A stretch of 64,000 nucleotides of DNA from Paenisporosarcina macmurdoensis (GTDB lineage: Bacteria; Bacillota; Bacilli; Bacillales_A; Planococcaceae). Of the stretch, positions 31,576-40,094 are shown piece by piece (the stretch's first letter is position 1; each line of letters begins with the position of its first letter). The notes beneath the pieces are model-generated. The model made no database searches. It worked only from the letters and a program-made list of their open reading frames with translations, and was not told the origin of the DNA. The translations under genes were made by a program, and so were the position numbers. The stretch is taken from contig NZ_JBHSRI010000003.1 of the NCBI RefSeq assembly GCF_042658845.1, forward strand, positions 124,001 through 188,000, read 5' to 3'.

Positions 31576-31932
31576 TTCAAGATGGAGTTAAACATGCTAA
31601 AAACTAGGAGATTCACATAAAGTATGTTTGAAAAATCAACAAAGTAATAGCTTCAACTATTAGAAGCGGTAGGTTTTTTTCCATCAGTAATCTTCTCAAA
31701 ACTCCTTGATTAGTTATAGAAAAGGGTCTCTTTCAGTAAAACATCCGGAATTGAATATTTTGTCAATTAAGCGGTAGTGAGTTTGGATTTCCTACAGTAA
31801 AACCCTAAGACTTTAATGGCTGGTTGGTAAATAGGAATAACCCATCTGAGCCTAAACTCAAGATGGGTTATTTTTTATGATTAAATGAAATACTTATTAG
31901 CAAAATGATTATTCAGACCATTTCAGAACAAA
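31576..31932. other. Intergenic stretch upstream of the ice-binding operon
   Basis: AT-rich. It contains the hairpin at 31836-31872; otherwise no gene or motif that I can support. Confidence 0.4.
31836..31872. terminator. Terminator-like hairpin
   Basis: AATAACCCATCT (31836-31847) pairs with AGATGGGTTATT (31861-31872), with inner GAG/CTC. The T run is better on the + strand, but the only gene ending here is the leftward 31933 gene. Confidence 0.65.
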
Positions 31933-32205
31933 TCAGACGCCTTGTTTTTTTGTTGCGTTTTTGGTTGAAGAATTGTTGCTCTTCCCTGCTAATGACTGTG
32001 TCATTGCTGTTGCTAATGGCTGCGTCATTGCTGTCGCTAATGGCTGCGTCATTCCTGCTGCTAATGGTTGCATCATTTGTTGTAAGTTCGTTGCTTTTAT
32101 GTTTTTCGGGAAATTCTTAATTAATTGTTGAATATTCCCACTCTTCATTCCTTTTACAACACCAAAAATAGCAGCTCCGACAGCACTCCATGCAAAAAAT
32201 CTCAT
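31933..32205 (-). CDS. Small protein with hydrophobic N-terminus and 8-residue repeats
   Basis: 90 residues. Starts MRFFAWSAVGAAIFGVVKGM, one short membrane segment or amphipathic anchor, followed by a basic segment and a tandem repeat QPLAAGMT, QPLATAMT, QPLATAMT, QSLAGKSN (residues 46-77), ending in a Lys/Asn/Thr-rich tail. The N-terminus recalls small anchored Bacillus proteins of unknown function. The repeat encodes a likely amphipathic helix. RBS AGGAGG precedes the ATG. Divergent from the 32415 gene. Confidence 0.65.
   Translation of the reverse strand: MRFFAWSAVGAAIFGVVKGMKSGNIQQLIKNFPKNIKATNLQQMMQPLAAGMTQPLATAMTQPLATAMTQSLAGKSNNSSTKNATKKQGV
31975..32070. repeat. Tandem 24-base repeat inside the 31933 gene
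   Basis: Three clear units plus a degenerate fourth, of 24 bases each and in frame (8 residues), corresponding to residues 46-77. Units differ by a few substitutions. Confidence 0.75.
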
Positions 32206-32414
32206 TTAATCATCCTCCTACATTCATTTACTGAAAATTTCACAGCTTCGTTAGTATTCGGAGTCGGTAGTTTATTATGCGTATTATTACTTTGTAACTT
32301 CCCGTAAATAATGTACTCCATATTAAATGGATTTAAATGGCATGTAATAAAATAGACAAATTTGGAAAAGATAAATGATTGAAGGAAGAATAAAATTAAA
32401 GGGGCGGCTACAGC

Positions 32415-33128
32415 ATGTCGATGGAATGGTTTAACAGAGTAACTAGTGAGCTTCAAGATCATCTGAATTCGATTTGTGAAGAATATGATCAAATCGGTCA
32501 GATGACGATTGATCAAAGTGCAAAACATCCACGAGTCGAATTTTTTGTCGAGACGGAAGGTAACGAAAGGGATTACTTCTGTACCCTCCTCTTTGACCCA
32601 CATAATGAAGAGTTTTATGTAGAAACTTTTGATTATGAATTCGAACAACCTGCTAGAATTATTCTCGCAGATATTGAGGATGTCATTGACGCTGTTCATG
32701 ACAGCTTCCATGATTTCATAAACGGTGACAGCGATATGTTTGTAGCTGTTGATGAGGTTGAAGATGATGATGATGAAATTGATAACGAAGCTGACTACCT
32801 TTTAGAAGCTGACGATGGCGAAGAATATTACGTCGGTGAGATTCTAGAAGACGATGATGAAACCATTTTTAAAGAGGTTGAGATTGAATGGGAAACACCT
32901 GAAGTTACTGCATTCCAAATCGAGGACGAAGTTGAAGTAACCTATCAATTTGGTGTTGTCAGTGCTACTGGAAACGGCGTTCTCCAACGAGTCAATCGAT
33001 ACTGGTCAGAAGACAACGAGTTCTATAAAGAAGAAAGTACTTTATCGTTTACAAAAGAAGAGGCGAGCACAATCATTGCTATGATCGCGAGTAATATGGA
33101 CAAAATGTCTTCATACGAAGATCTGTAA
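32415..33128 (+). CDS. Highly acidic protein of unknown function
   Basis: 237 residues, cytoplasmic. The N-terminal domain (about 1-105, with WFNRVTSELQDHLNSICEEYD and ARIILADIEDVIDAVHDSFHDFI) is joined by a strongly acidic stretch (about 112-160: VEDDDDEIDNEAD, EILEDDDETIF) to a C-terminal domain (about 165-237, EVEVTYQFGVVSATGNGVLQRVNRYW, then KEEASTIIAMIASNM). I do not recognise a family. AAAGGGG lies upstream of the ATG. Monocistronic with terminator. The acidic linker could bind cations or mimic nucleic acid, but nothing shows this. Confidence 0.7.
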   Translation: MSMEWFNRVTSELQDHLNSICEEYDQIGQMTIDQSAKHPRVEFFVETEGNERDYFCTLLFDPHNEEFYVETFDYEFEQPARIILADIEDVIDAVHDSFHDFINGDSDMFVAVDEVEDDDDEIDNEADYLLEADDGEEYYVGEILEDDDETIFKEVEIEWETPEVTAFQIEDEVEVTYQFGVVSATGNGVLQRVNRYWSEDNEFYKEESTLSFTKEEASTIIAMIASNMDKMSSYEDL

Positions 33129-33153
33129 AATCTCAGCTTTCCGATTAATATAC

Positions 33154-33192
33154 AAAACAGGTATTAGGGTCACCTATCCTAATGCCTGTTTT
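33154..33192. terminator. Bidirectional terminator between the acidic-protein gene and the Tad operon
   Basis: AAAACAGGTATTAGG pairs with CCTAATGCCTGTTTT (one mismatch); T run on + and A run on the other side. Confidence 0.85.
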
Positions 33193-33213
33193 AGCATTTC
33201 CATTTACTTTTCA

Positions 33214-34137
33214 CTAAAGTGTTTGAATCAAATAAATAATTAACGGCCCCAACATAACAATAAAGATGGCAGGGAATATGAATAGCATCATCGGAAAAAT
33301 CATTTTTACTGGTGCTTTCATCGCTTGCTCTCTTGCCAATTGTGTTCTTTGCTCTCTTATTCTCACTGTTAATGAACGGATAACTTTTGCCATTCCCACA
33401 CCTAAGATATCTGCCTGAATTAACGATGTGATAATACTTTGAAACTGATGAACAGGTACACGACTTCGTAAATCAGCATAGGCTTCTCTTCTGGACTTTC
33501 CAAGTTTCATATCATCTAACGTTTGCAGGAACTCTTCGGAAAGAGGGCCTTTTGTTTGATTACAAACTTTTAATATTGAAGCATCAAGACCCATTCCCGC
33601 TTCGATAGAAAGATTGACCATATCAAAAAAATCGGGCATCATTTTTTGAATCGCAAGTCGCCTCTTTTTAATGATTACACTTAAAAAAAATGACGGATAG
33701 TATATGCCAAGTGCCGCTATACTACCAGCAAGCAACAAGCTCGAGAGAATATTGGTATCTAATTTAATCAATAGTATGATGAGAATAACGAAAGGAACAA
33801 ACCCAAGTAGCAGTTGGAGAAAAAGAAAATCAGTTGACGATAGATTGAGTGGATATCCCGCTTCACGCAACCGTTGATCTAAATTCTTCTTTTTTGATGG
33901 TGAGGTTTTTTGATCAATCAGCTTTTTTGCTTTATCATTAATTTTTTTCACTAATATAAGATTGTCTTTGGTATTTCTTCGTTTTTTATCTAGTTTCACA
34001 TTTACTCCTGCAACGCCAAAGTAAGAGGTTGTTCTTCTGGATATGGCTATTTGCTTACTAAAAACATGCGTTAAAACTGCTCCGAAAACAAACATAAAAA
34101 ATAGTACAGTAAATAGGAAAGTTAATAAAGTAATCAT
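33214..34137 (-). CDS. tadC: Tad pilus assembly membrane protein TadC
   Basis: 307 residues of the type II secretion F (GspF/TadC) family: one N-terminal membrane segment, a cytoplasmic basic region, two central membrane segments (about 110-155), the T2SSF domain (DFFDMVNLSIEAGMGLDASIL, SRREAYADLRSRVP) and a C-terminal membrane segment (IFPMMLFIFPAIFIVML). Last gene of the Tad operon, 3 bases after tadB, with GAGGTG inside the tadB end. It forms the inner-membrane platform with TadB. Confidence 0.9.
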   Translation of the reverse strand: MITLLTFLFTVLFFMFVFGAVLTHVFSKQIAISRRTTSYFGVAGVNVKLDKKRRNTKDNLILVKKINDKAKKLIDQKTSPSKKKNLDQRLREAGYPLNLSSTDFLFLQLLLGFVPFVILIILLIKLDTNILSSLLLAGSIAALGIYYPSFFLSVIIKKRRLAIQKMMPDFFDMVNLSIEAGMGLDASILKVCNQTKGPLSEEFLQTLDDMKLGKSRREAYADLRSRVPVHQFQSIITSLIQADILGVGMAKVIRSLTVRIREQRTQLAREQAMKAPVKMIFPMMLFIFPAIFIVMLGPLIIYLIQTL

Positions 34138-34140
34138 TTT

Positions 34141-35109
34141 CTACACCTCAATTTGAACAATTTTACTGATAAAAAACCATCCAAGCATGATGCTGATTGA
34201 CCCCATAATAACCATTGCCCAACCTAGTGGGTGGGTAAATAATAACTGAAAGTACTCTGGATTGACGAACTTTAAATATAGTGCAAGTGCTAGTGGTAAG
34301 ATCGTAATTATCATGGCCGACATTTTCCCTTGAGCTGTCAATGTTTTCACTTCATCTTTAACTCTGGATCGGTCAAATATTGTTTCTTGCATGGTCTCTA
34401 ATAAAACAGCTAAATTCCCACCAGTAGCACGTTGGATGATTAGTGTATTTAAGACAATTTCGAGTTCTTTATCTGGTAATCTCTCTAGCAAATTATGAAA
34501 AGCTTCTTCTACCGTTATGCCATAATTAATTTCTTGTAATGCTTTTAAGAATTCAGGTCCTAGTGGTTCTTCAACCTCTTTTGCCACCATATTCAAAGTT
34601 TGCATGAAACTAAAACCTGCTCTAAGTGAATTTGCCATCGTGCCTAACGCTTCTCCCAGTTGGTTCGAAGCCATTTGCAGGCGCTTTTTTCGTTTTTTCT
34701 TAACATATATAATGGGTAGATGGAATCCGATTATCCCACCCATGATAGTAAATATAACGTGTACTTCTAGAAAATACCCTATTAATAAACATATAATGAA
34801 AAGCATAACTCTGCCAATAAATAATTCTATAAGTGATCGTCTTACTCCAGATTGTGTGAGCAGTTGTTCGTGCTTAGAAAGATTGACTACACTTTCAATC
34901 CCTTTACTTATTATCTTTAATGAAGAGTTTTCCAGGTATTGAGGTGCTTCCTTATCTTTTTTCGATCGCCTATAGTCATTGATATCAATATACTTTGTTA
35001 ATCTTTTTTCATATTTAGTTTTTTCAAATAGCTGTGATAGTGCAAATTTGAAGATGACTGTGGTGGTGAAAAATGTAAGTAATAACAGATAAATAATGTG
35101 ATTTGTCAT
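34141..35109 (-). CDS. tadB: Tad pilus assembly membrane protein TadB
   Basis: About 322 residues. N-terminal membrane segment, cytoplasmic part, two adjacent membrane segments (FIICLLIGYFLEVHVIFTIMGGIIGF), T2SSF domain (MANSLRAGFSFMQTLNMVAKE, RATGGNLAVLLETM) and a C-terminal pair (LPLALALYLKF, WAMVIMGSISIMLGW). The ATG at 35109 overlaps the tadA stop as ATGA, implying coupled translation; a GTG at 35115 is possible. Partner of TadC in the membrane platform. Confidence 0.9.
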   Translation of the reverse strand: MTNHIIYLLLLTFFTTTVIFKFALSQLFEKTKYEKRLTKYIDINDYRRSKKDKEAPQYLENSSLKIISKGIESVVNLSKHEQLLTQSGVRRSLIELFIGRVMLFIICLLIGYFLEVHVIFTIMGGIIGFHLPIIYVKKKRKKRLQMASNQLGEALGTMANSLRAGFSFMQTLNMVAKEVEEPLGPEFLKALQEINYGITVEEAFHNLLERLPDKELEIVLNTLIIQRATGGNLAVLLETMQETIFDRSRVKDEVKTLTAQGKMSAMIITILPLALALYLKFVNPEYFQLLFTHPLGWAMVIMGSISIMLGWFFISKIVQIEV

Positions 35110-36443
35110 ACCCACTCATCCTTAAACATCGTTTGGATGTTATGTCCTGCTATCGTAAATTTTTCGATACAGTTTGGACGAATTCCGGTAGTAGTAAACT
35201 GATGTTCACTTCTACCTGTAGTTGGATTTTTACGCTCATTGTAAACAAATATATCCTGAAGAACAATGGTATCTCCTTCTAAGCCTAACACTTCAGTAAT
35301 TTTTGTTATTTTCCTTGAGCCATCTTTCATTCGTGCTTGTTGAACGATAAGATCTAAGGCAGCAGAAATTTGTTGGCGAATGGCCTTCACAGGCAAGTCC
35401 AATCCCGACATTAAGACCATGGTTTCAAGTCTTGCTAACAAATCCCTGGGGGAGTTTGCATGTCCTGTTCCTAGACTTCCATCATGACCTGTGTTCATCG
35501 CTTGAAGCATGTCCAGTGTTTCTCCACCACGTACCTCCCCAATAATAATGCGATCAGGTCGCATTCTGAGAGCATTTCGGACAAGGTCTCGTATGGTGAT
35601 TTCACCTTGCCCTTCAATGTTTGATGAGCGAGATTCTAAAGCTACAACATGTTCTTGCGATAGTCTTAATTCAGCAGCGTCTTCTATTGTCAAAATTCGT
35701 TCATCATTAGGAATAAATGATGAGATGACGTTTAATGTACTTGTTTTACCTGAACCAGTTCCACCACTTATAAAAATATTAAGTTTGGATTTGACAGCTA
35801 CTTTTAAAAACAGTGCCATGTTTTCACTTAAAGATCCCATTCGTAATAAATCGTTTATCGTAAATGGAACTTCTGAAAATTTCCGAATGGTCATCGTAGG
35901 TCCGTTAAGTGCTAGAGGAGGGATAATGGCATTGACACGAGAGCCGTCCGGAAGCCTGGCATCAACCATCGGAACACTTTCATCGATTCGTCGACCTAAT
36001 GGTGCTACAATTTTTTCGATGACACGTAACACATGTAAATTATCTCGAAAGTGGATAGAAGTTTTTTCGATTTTTCCGTTTACTTCAATATAAATATCGT
36101 TCGGTCCATTGACCATTATTTCTGTCACAGAAGGATTATCAAGAAGCGGTGAAATAGGTCCATATCCTGTAATCTCATGTGAAATGTCATGTTTTAGTTG
36201 CTTCTTTTCCTCGAAGGTAAGATGGTTTCCTTCTTTCCCCAAAAAATCATTCGTTAGCTTTTCTATTAATGGTTCCATTTCCTGTTTTTGATTCATCGGT
36301 TTTTTCAGTTCATCAACAAGGAAGCTATGAAGTACCACTTCTAATTCATTTGAGTTTTTACTCGTAGTTAAAGGTTTTATCGTGATTTCTTGTTTGTTCT
36401 CTAAACTTATCTGTTCACCACTTAAACGTGATAATAGGGACAT
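35106..36443 (-). CDS. tadA: Tad pilus secretion ATPase TadA/CpaF
   Basis: 445 residues of the VirB11/CpaF ATPase family. N-terminal helical domain, ITGYGPISPLLDNPSVTEIMV, Walker A ISGGTGSGKTSTLN, Asp box RILTIEDAAEL, His-box GHDGSLGTGHANS and Walker B-like RPDRIIIGEVRGGE. It powers polymerisation of the Flp pilin from the cytoplasm. It starts in a TAATG overlap with the cpaE stop. Its neighbours are all Tad genes, so the assignment is firm. Confidence 0.93.
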   Translation of the reverse strand: MSLLSRLSGEQISLENKQEITIKPLTTSKNSNELEVVLHSFLVDELKKPMNQKQEMEPLIEKLTNDFLGKEGNHLTFEEKKQLKHDISHEITGYGPISPLLDNPSVTEIMVNGPNDIYIEVNGKIEKTSIHFRDNLHVLRVIEKIVAPLGRRIDESVPMVDARLPDGSRVNAIIPPLALNGPTMTIRKFSEVPFTINDLLRMGSLSENMALFLKVAVKSKLNIFISGGTGSGKTSTLNVISSFIPNDERILTIEDAAELRLSQEHVVALESRSSNIEGQGEITIRDLVRNALRMRPDRIIIGEVRGGETLDMLQAMNTGHDGSLGTGHANSPRDLLARLETMVLMSGLDLPVKAIRQQISAALDLIVQQARMKDGSRKITKITEVLGLEGDTIVLQDIFVYNERKNPTTGRSEHQFTTTGIRPNCIEKFTIAGHNIQTMFKDEWV

Positions 36444-37615
36444 TAAATAAGTCCTCCTACAGGATCCAGTTGTTCGTCATCGTGAATTTCATTTGTTGGT
36501 TGGCTTTGAGGGCTATATAATGTTTCAGCCATTTGAAGAATCCTTTTTGACACTTGTGATTTTGGGTGCGAATAGCTTAAAGGCTTTCCTTCATTCACTG
36601 CTAATAGCATAGCTTTTTCCATTACAGGAAGGGCTGCAAAAATTCTTTTGCCGATTACCTTTTCTATGGTGCTTGTTGTGATGCCCAAGACTTTGGTTTG
36701 TCGATTTAAGACAATCTTAACTCGTTCCTCTAGACGTAAAGAAACTAGCGTATCTAGGAGCAGCTTGCTGTTTTTTAATGTGGGCAAATCGAGGTATGTC
36801 AGCAACAAAATATCGTCCGAGTTCTCTAAAGCGACGAGTCCAATTTCATTCATATAACTGGATGCATCAATAATCACCACGTCAAATAGTTGCTTAAGAT
36901 TAGTAAGTGCCTTCCTTACATCATCGCCTGTTATTACTTCAGCAAATTCAGGTCGTTGTGGTGCCGCTAAAACCGAAATGCCATCTCTAAAATCCGTCAA
37001 ATAGTTCTCGATTTGTTTACCTTCTTTATCCTCTTTTACCCAATCATATATTGTTAGCTCTGGCTTTAAATCCAAAAACATAGCTATATCACCGAATTGA
37101 AGATTTAAATCCATGACTGCAACTGTGATTGATTTCTTTCCATAGGACGCTGCTAGATTTACAGCGATTGTCGTTTTTCCAATCCCACCCTTTGTACTAC
37201 AAACTGAGATTACTCTTCCATTTTTTTTAGGTTTCAATAACTGTTGAAATAATTTGTTACCACTGTTTTCTATTGCTAGATTAATATCTTCTTTTATTTT
37301 ATTTAACGAAGTAGAAAGGAAAATAACATCATCAGCTCCTGCTCTTAATGCCCTCTTCATATCGAATTCTACTTCTACATTAAATACCAACAGTATCGTT
37401 ACTAGAGGAAATTCCTTTGAGATTTTTGAACATAAGCTATATATTTCATACGACTCTGAATTTGGTAATAGCACAATACATTGTTTAACCGATTGTAATT
37501 GCTTATATAGTCTAGACTCGTTTGCCACCCAATTTACCATGTTTTCAGGATTTACTATGACATCTATTTTTGAAATCCAATCATAATTTTCAGACACGGA
37601 GAATATTTTCACCAC
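36443..37615 (-). CDS. cpaE: Tad pilus localisation ATPase CpaE/TadZ
   Basis: 390 residues. The N-terminal part (about 1-125) is a receiver-like fold with degenerate motifs (RALRAGADDVIFLS); the C-terminal part is a ParA/MinD-type ATPase with deviant Walker A CSTKGGIGKTTIAVNLA, switch region VMDLNLQFGDIAMFLDL and DVVIIDASSYMNE. CpaE/TadZ proteins place the pilus apparatus in the cell. The GTG start shares one base with the cpaB stop. Confidence 0.9.
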   Translation of the reverse strand: MVKIFSVSENYDWISKIDVIVNPENMVNWVANESRLYKQLQSVKQCIVLLPNSESYEIYSLCSKISKEFPLVTILLVFNVEVEFDMKRALRAGADDVIFLSTSLNKIKEDINLAIENSGNKLFQQLLKPKKNGRVISVCSTKGGIGKTTIAVNLAASYGKKSITVAVMDLNLQFGDIAMFLDLKPELTIYDWVKEDKEGKQIENYLTDFRDGISVLAAPQRPEFAEVITGDDVRKALTNLKQLFDVVIIDASSYMNEIGLVALENSDDILLLTYLDLPTLKNSKLLLDTLVSLRLEERVKIVLNRQTKVLGITTSTIEKVIGKRIFAALPVMEKAMLLAVNEGKPLSYSHPKSQVSKRILQMAETLYSPQSQPTNEIHDDEQLDPVGGLI

Positions 37616-38181
37616 TATTTAAACACCCCTTCGTGTAATTCATCTTCGTGAATATGAGTATGAGCGGGTTCAATCTTGTCATCACCATCTTGTCTAAGCA
37701 TTAAATACAGTTCATATCTTGTAGAAAACCCTAAAATAAGTCCCTCTTTTGGTGTCACTTCAACAGTAACCATCTGATACCGTTTCGTTGTCTCTTCATC
37801 ATCCGCAGAGTGGCCAATCGCTAAAATTTTAACGTTTTGCAATAGAAGTGTAGCGGAGTCATGCTGGGCTTCCTCTTTTTCTTCCGGTCCTTCCATGACT
37901 GCAATTACATCTACATATGAACCTGGGATTACGAATCCCGCTACCCCTTGAACGTCTGTGGTCGCTATAGTTATCGCACGTTTTCCTTCTGAAACTGGAA
38001 TCATTTTAGGCACGATTTCTACTTCAGCTTTAGCTTCTTCTTTTTTCTCCTTGTGCTCTATTACTAACGGCTTTTCTTGTTGGATAGACGGCTTTTGACT
38101 TTCTGTAACCTTTAAGAACAGCAGCACAGAAGCGAAGATTCCAAACACCATAGCAATTATCCAAATTTTCTTCGTATTGAT
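37615..38181 (-). CDS. cpaB: Tad pilus assembly protein CpaB (RcpC-like)
   Basis: Membrane anchor followed by an SAF domain (AITIATTDVQGVAGFVIPGSYVDVIAVMEG) and a C-terminal beta region (LLQNVKILAIGHSADDEET, VTVEVTPKEGLILGF), which is the CpaB/RcpC layout; it lies outside the membrane and may contact peptidoglycan. An ATG at 38151 would cut the anchor to about 13 residues. The frame is open further upstream and an ATC at 38181, behind AGGTG, would give (M)NTKKIWIIAMVFGIFASVLLFLKV, a complete anchor. I prefer that unusual start with low certainty (188 residues versus 178). Confidence 0.85.
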   Translation of the reverse strand: MNTKKIWIIAMVFGIFASVLLFLKVTESQKPSIQQEKPLVIEHKEKKEEAKAEVEIVPKMIPVSEGKRAITIATTDVQGVAGFVIPGSYVDVIAVMEGPEEKEEAQHDSATLLLQNVKILAIGHSADDEETTKRYQMVTVEVTPKEGLILGFSTRYELYLMLRQDGDDKIEPAHTHIHEDELHEGVFK

Positions 38182-38208
38182 AAATTCACCTGCTCCATTT
38201 TTTAGTCT

Positions 38209-39141
38209 CTAATTTACAAGTTTTATTCCATAGATTCCGAAATGTTCACCAGGTCCGAATGTTCCTCCACTAACGAATTCAATAAATCGACCAATTACTG
38301 CTTTATCATTACCATTGGGCTCTACTTTTTCAACCCAAAATGCTGCGAATCCAATAATCTTCACACCTGATCTACCATGTGCATCGTCCCATGATTCAAT
38401 TATAGGAACAGTGACGATTCGTCTACAGGTTTTATCAGCTGTTTGGTATGACGAACAGTTTAGATTTCCTTTATCCTTGATTATTCTATCTTGAAATCCT
38501 TCTCTTACTTTGCCCCAATTCAAGCCGGGTTCGGTTTCTACACTATTGCCTACTTCAACAGGGGTATTAGCGCCGTTACTAATTCCATCATGAAGGATAT
38601 TTGCACCTCTCCCATCGATTGCTAGAAATCCAAAATTCCCTCTGATGTTTTCACCTGGTTTAGAATGCATCATATATTGTTCTCCAAAACCCGCACTTTC
38701 TAGGACTTTACGTTCAAAAGCGACAGGAATAACCCCTTCTCCCTTGAGTAGTGTTTGGACTGTTTCTGCTCGAGCCGAGGCACTAATATCTGTTTGATTA
38801 AAGCCCAATATTCTAGCAAATGTTAAATCTTTTGTAACGGACTTTTGTATTTCAATAAAATCGGTTCCAGCAGTTACTTCATTCTCGCTAACTATAAATC
38901 CATTCTTTTCTGCTAGTTTAATTGCTTCGTTCGTAGCATTAACTTTCGAAATCTTTAACTCTTGAGCACCACCTAGGACAGCAGCATCTAATGCCTTTTG
39001 AAGAAGGCTTTTTTCAAGATAGAGTCCACCTACATCCACAACCAAAGCTGTAAAACCAATTATCATGAACATACAAAAGGCAACCAATAGCATAGCCACT
39101 CCACTTTGTTCTTTAAGGAGTGATAAATAGTTTTTCCTCAC
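38209..39141 (-). CDS. TadG-like pseudopilin-domain protein of the Tad operon
   Basis: 310 residues. The N-terminal region (EQSGVAMLLVAFCMFMIIGFTALVVDVGGLY) is a Tad/TadG-type membrane helix, here following a short basic leader. The large outside domain (about 45-310) has two Cys (LNCSSYQT, DKTCRRIV) that could form a disulfide. In other Tad systems this position is held by TadG or TadF minor pilins with adhesive or priming roles. Overlaps the tadE end by one base. Confidence 0.8.
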   Translation of the reverse strand: MRKNYLSLLKEQSGVAMLLVAFCMFMIIGFTALVVDVGGLYLEKSLLQKALDAAVLGGAQELKISKVNATNEAIKLAEKNGFIVSENEVTAGTDFIEIQKSVTKDLTFARILGFNQTDISASARAETVQTLLKGEGVIPVAFERKVLESAGFGEQYMMHSKPGENIRGNFGFLAIDGRGANILHDGISNGANTPVEVGNSVETEPGLNWGKVREGFQDRIIKDKGNLNCSSYQTADKTCRRIVTVPIIESWDDAHGRSGVKIIGFAAFWVEKVEPNGNDKAVIGRFIEFVSGGTFGPGEHFGIYGIKLVN

Positions 39142-39521
39142 TATTCCACCCTCATTACTGTTGTGTCTTCCAAATTGAAAGTTCCAATAATTTGTCCAAT
39201 AAATGGAGTTAAAAAATCAACTGTATAGGTCAATTCAATTGTCACTTCACTTCCGCTCACTCTGTTTACTTTACCTCCGGGTGTTATGGAAATTCCTAAC
39301 TTATTTTTATCAAGACCACTTGTATCATCTATTATTTTCAATTTGATTTCAGAGTCTTCTGAACCAACTGAAGCTTCCCGAGCAGCTTCACGTCCAGCAT
39401 GGTCGAGCGTTAGATATACATGAAAAACCCTACCAAAATCCGCAATACCAAATAGAAGCATCAAAATAATAGGTATAATTAACGCGGTTTCAACAAGCGA
39501 TTGCCCTTTTTGTGATTTCAT
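39141..39521 (-). CDS. tadE: TadE-like minor pseudopilin
   Basis: 126 residues. N-terminus QKGQSLVETALIIPIILMLLFGIADFGRVFHVYLT is the TadE signature: G-Q cleavage site for the prepilin peptidase, glutamate at +5 and a membrane helix. The rest is a small beta-rich domain. It overlaps tadV by 4 bases. It would be processed by TadV and join the pilus as a minor component. Confidence 0.9.
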   Translation of the reverse strand: MKSQKGQSLVETALIIPIILMLLFGIADFGRVFHVYLTLDHAGREAAREASVGSEDSEIKLKIIDDTSGLDKNKLGISITPGGKVNRVSGSEVTIELTYTVDFLTPFIGQIIGTFNLEDTTVMRVE

Positions 39522-40027
39522 TGGAATGTCTCCATTAAAAATGTAAGTAGTGCGCCTAATGCTATTGGGATTGCGTATGGAATCGAAAAAGAACCATGCA
39601 CATCATCTTTAATCACCAAATATCCTTTAGCACTTTTTATAAAAGCTACTGAGAACAACATACGTTTTAGTGTGAAAACAAGCTCTCTTCTTTTAAGAAG
39701 AATTAATAGCGCAATGAGACCACCAATGATTCCTGCATAAATACTTGTATAAAAAATGAAAAATGTCCCATTCCATGCTCCTATTGCCGCAAGTAACTTT
39801 ACATCTCCCGCTCCGATTCCACCCATTAAAAACGGGATAATTAACATACCTAACCCGGCTAAAAAACCTTGCCCACTATATAAAAAGCCTTCTACACCAG
39901 ACGTAAAGAAATGATAGATAAAGGCAGCGATTATCGATGGAAGCGTCACAATATTTAAGATTTTACGATCACGGAGATCGGTGATAATAGAAATAACGAG
40001 AATAAGAATAATTACTAAATTTTGCAT
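39518..40027 (-). CDS. tadV: Prepilin peptidase TadV (A24 family)
   Basis: 169 residues, six membrane segments, no N-methyltransferase domain, as in TadV/CpaA. The two catalytic aspartates are visible: Asp17 in SIITDLRDRKILN and Asp75 in GGIGAGDVKLLA (GxGD). It cleaves the Flp pilin and TadE-like pseudopilins before the QxLxE segment. It lies between flp and tadE, which fits. Confidence 0.92.
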   Translation of the reverse strand: MQNLVIILILVISIITDLRDRKILNIVTLPSIIAAFIYHFFTSGVEGFLYSGQGFLAGLGMLIIPFLMGGIGAGDVKLLAAIGAWNGTFFIFYTSIYAGIIGGLIALLILLKRRELVFTLKRMLFSVAFIKSAKGYLVIKDDVHGSFSIPYAIPIALGALLTFLMETFQ

Positions 40028-40050
40028 AAGGTTTTTCTCCCTTACTTTAT

Positions 40051-40078
40051 TAAAAAAGCCCCACGGTTACGTAGGGCT
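40051..40078 (-). terminator. Hairpin between flp and tadV (attenuating terminator)
   Basis: Minus strand AGCCCTACG pairs with CGTGGGGCT around TAAC, followed by six T, 17 bases after the flp stop. It probably lets most transcripts end after flp, so that pilin exceeds assembly proteins. Confidence 0.75.
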
Positions 40079-40094
40079 ACTTTAATAAAGTTAT

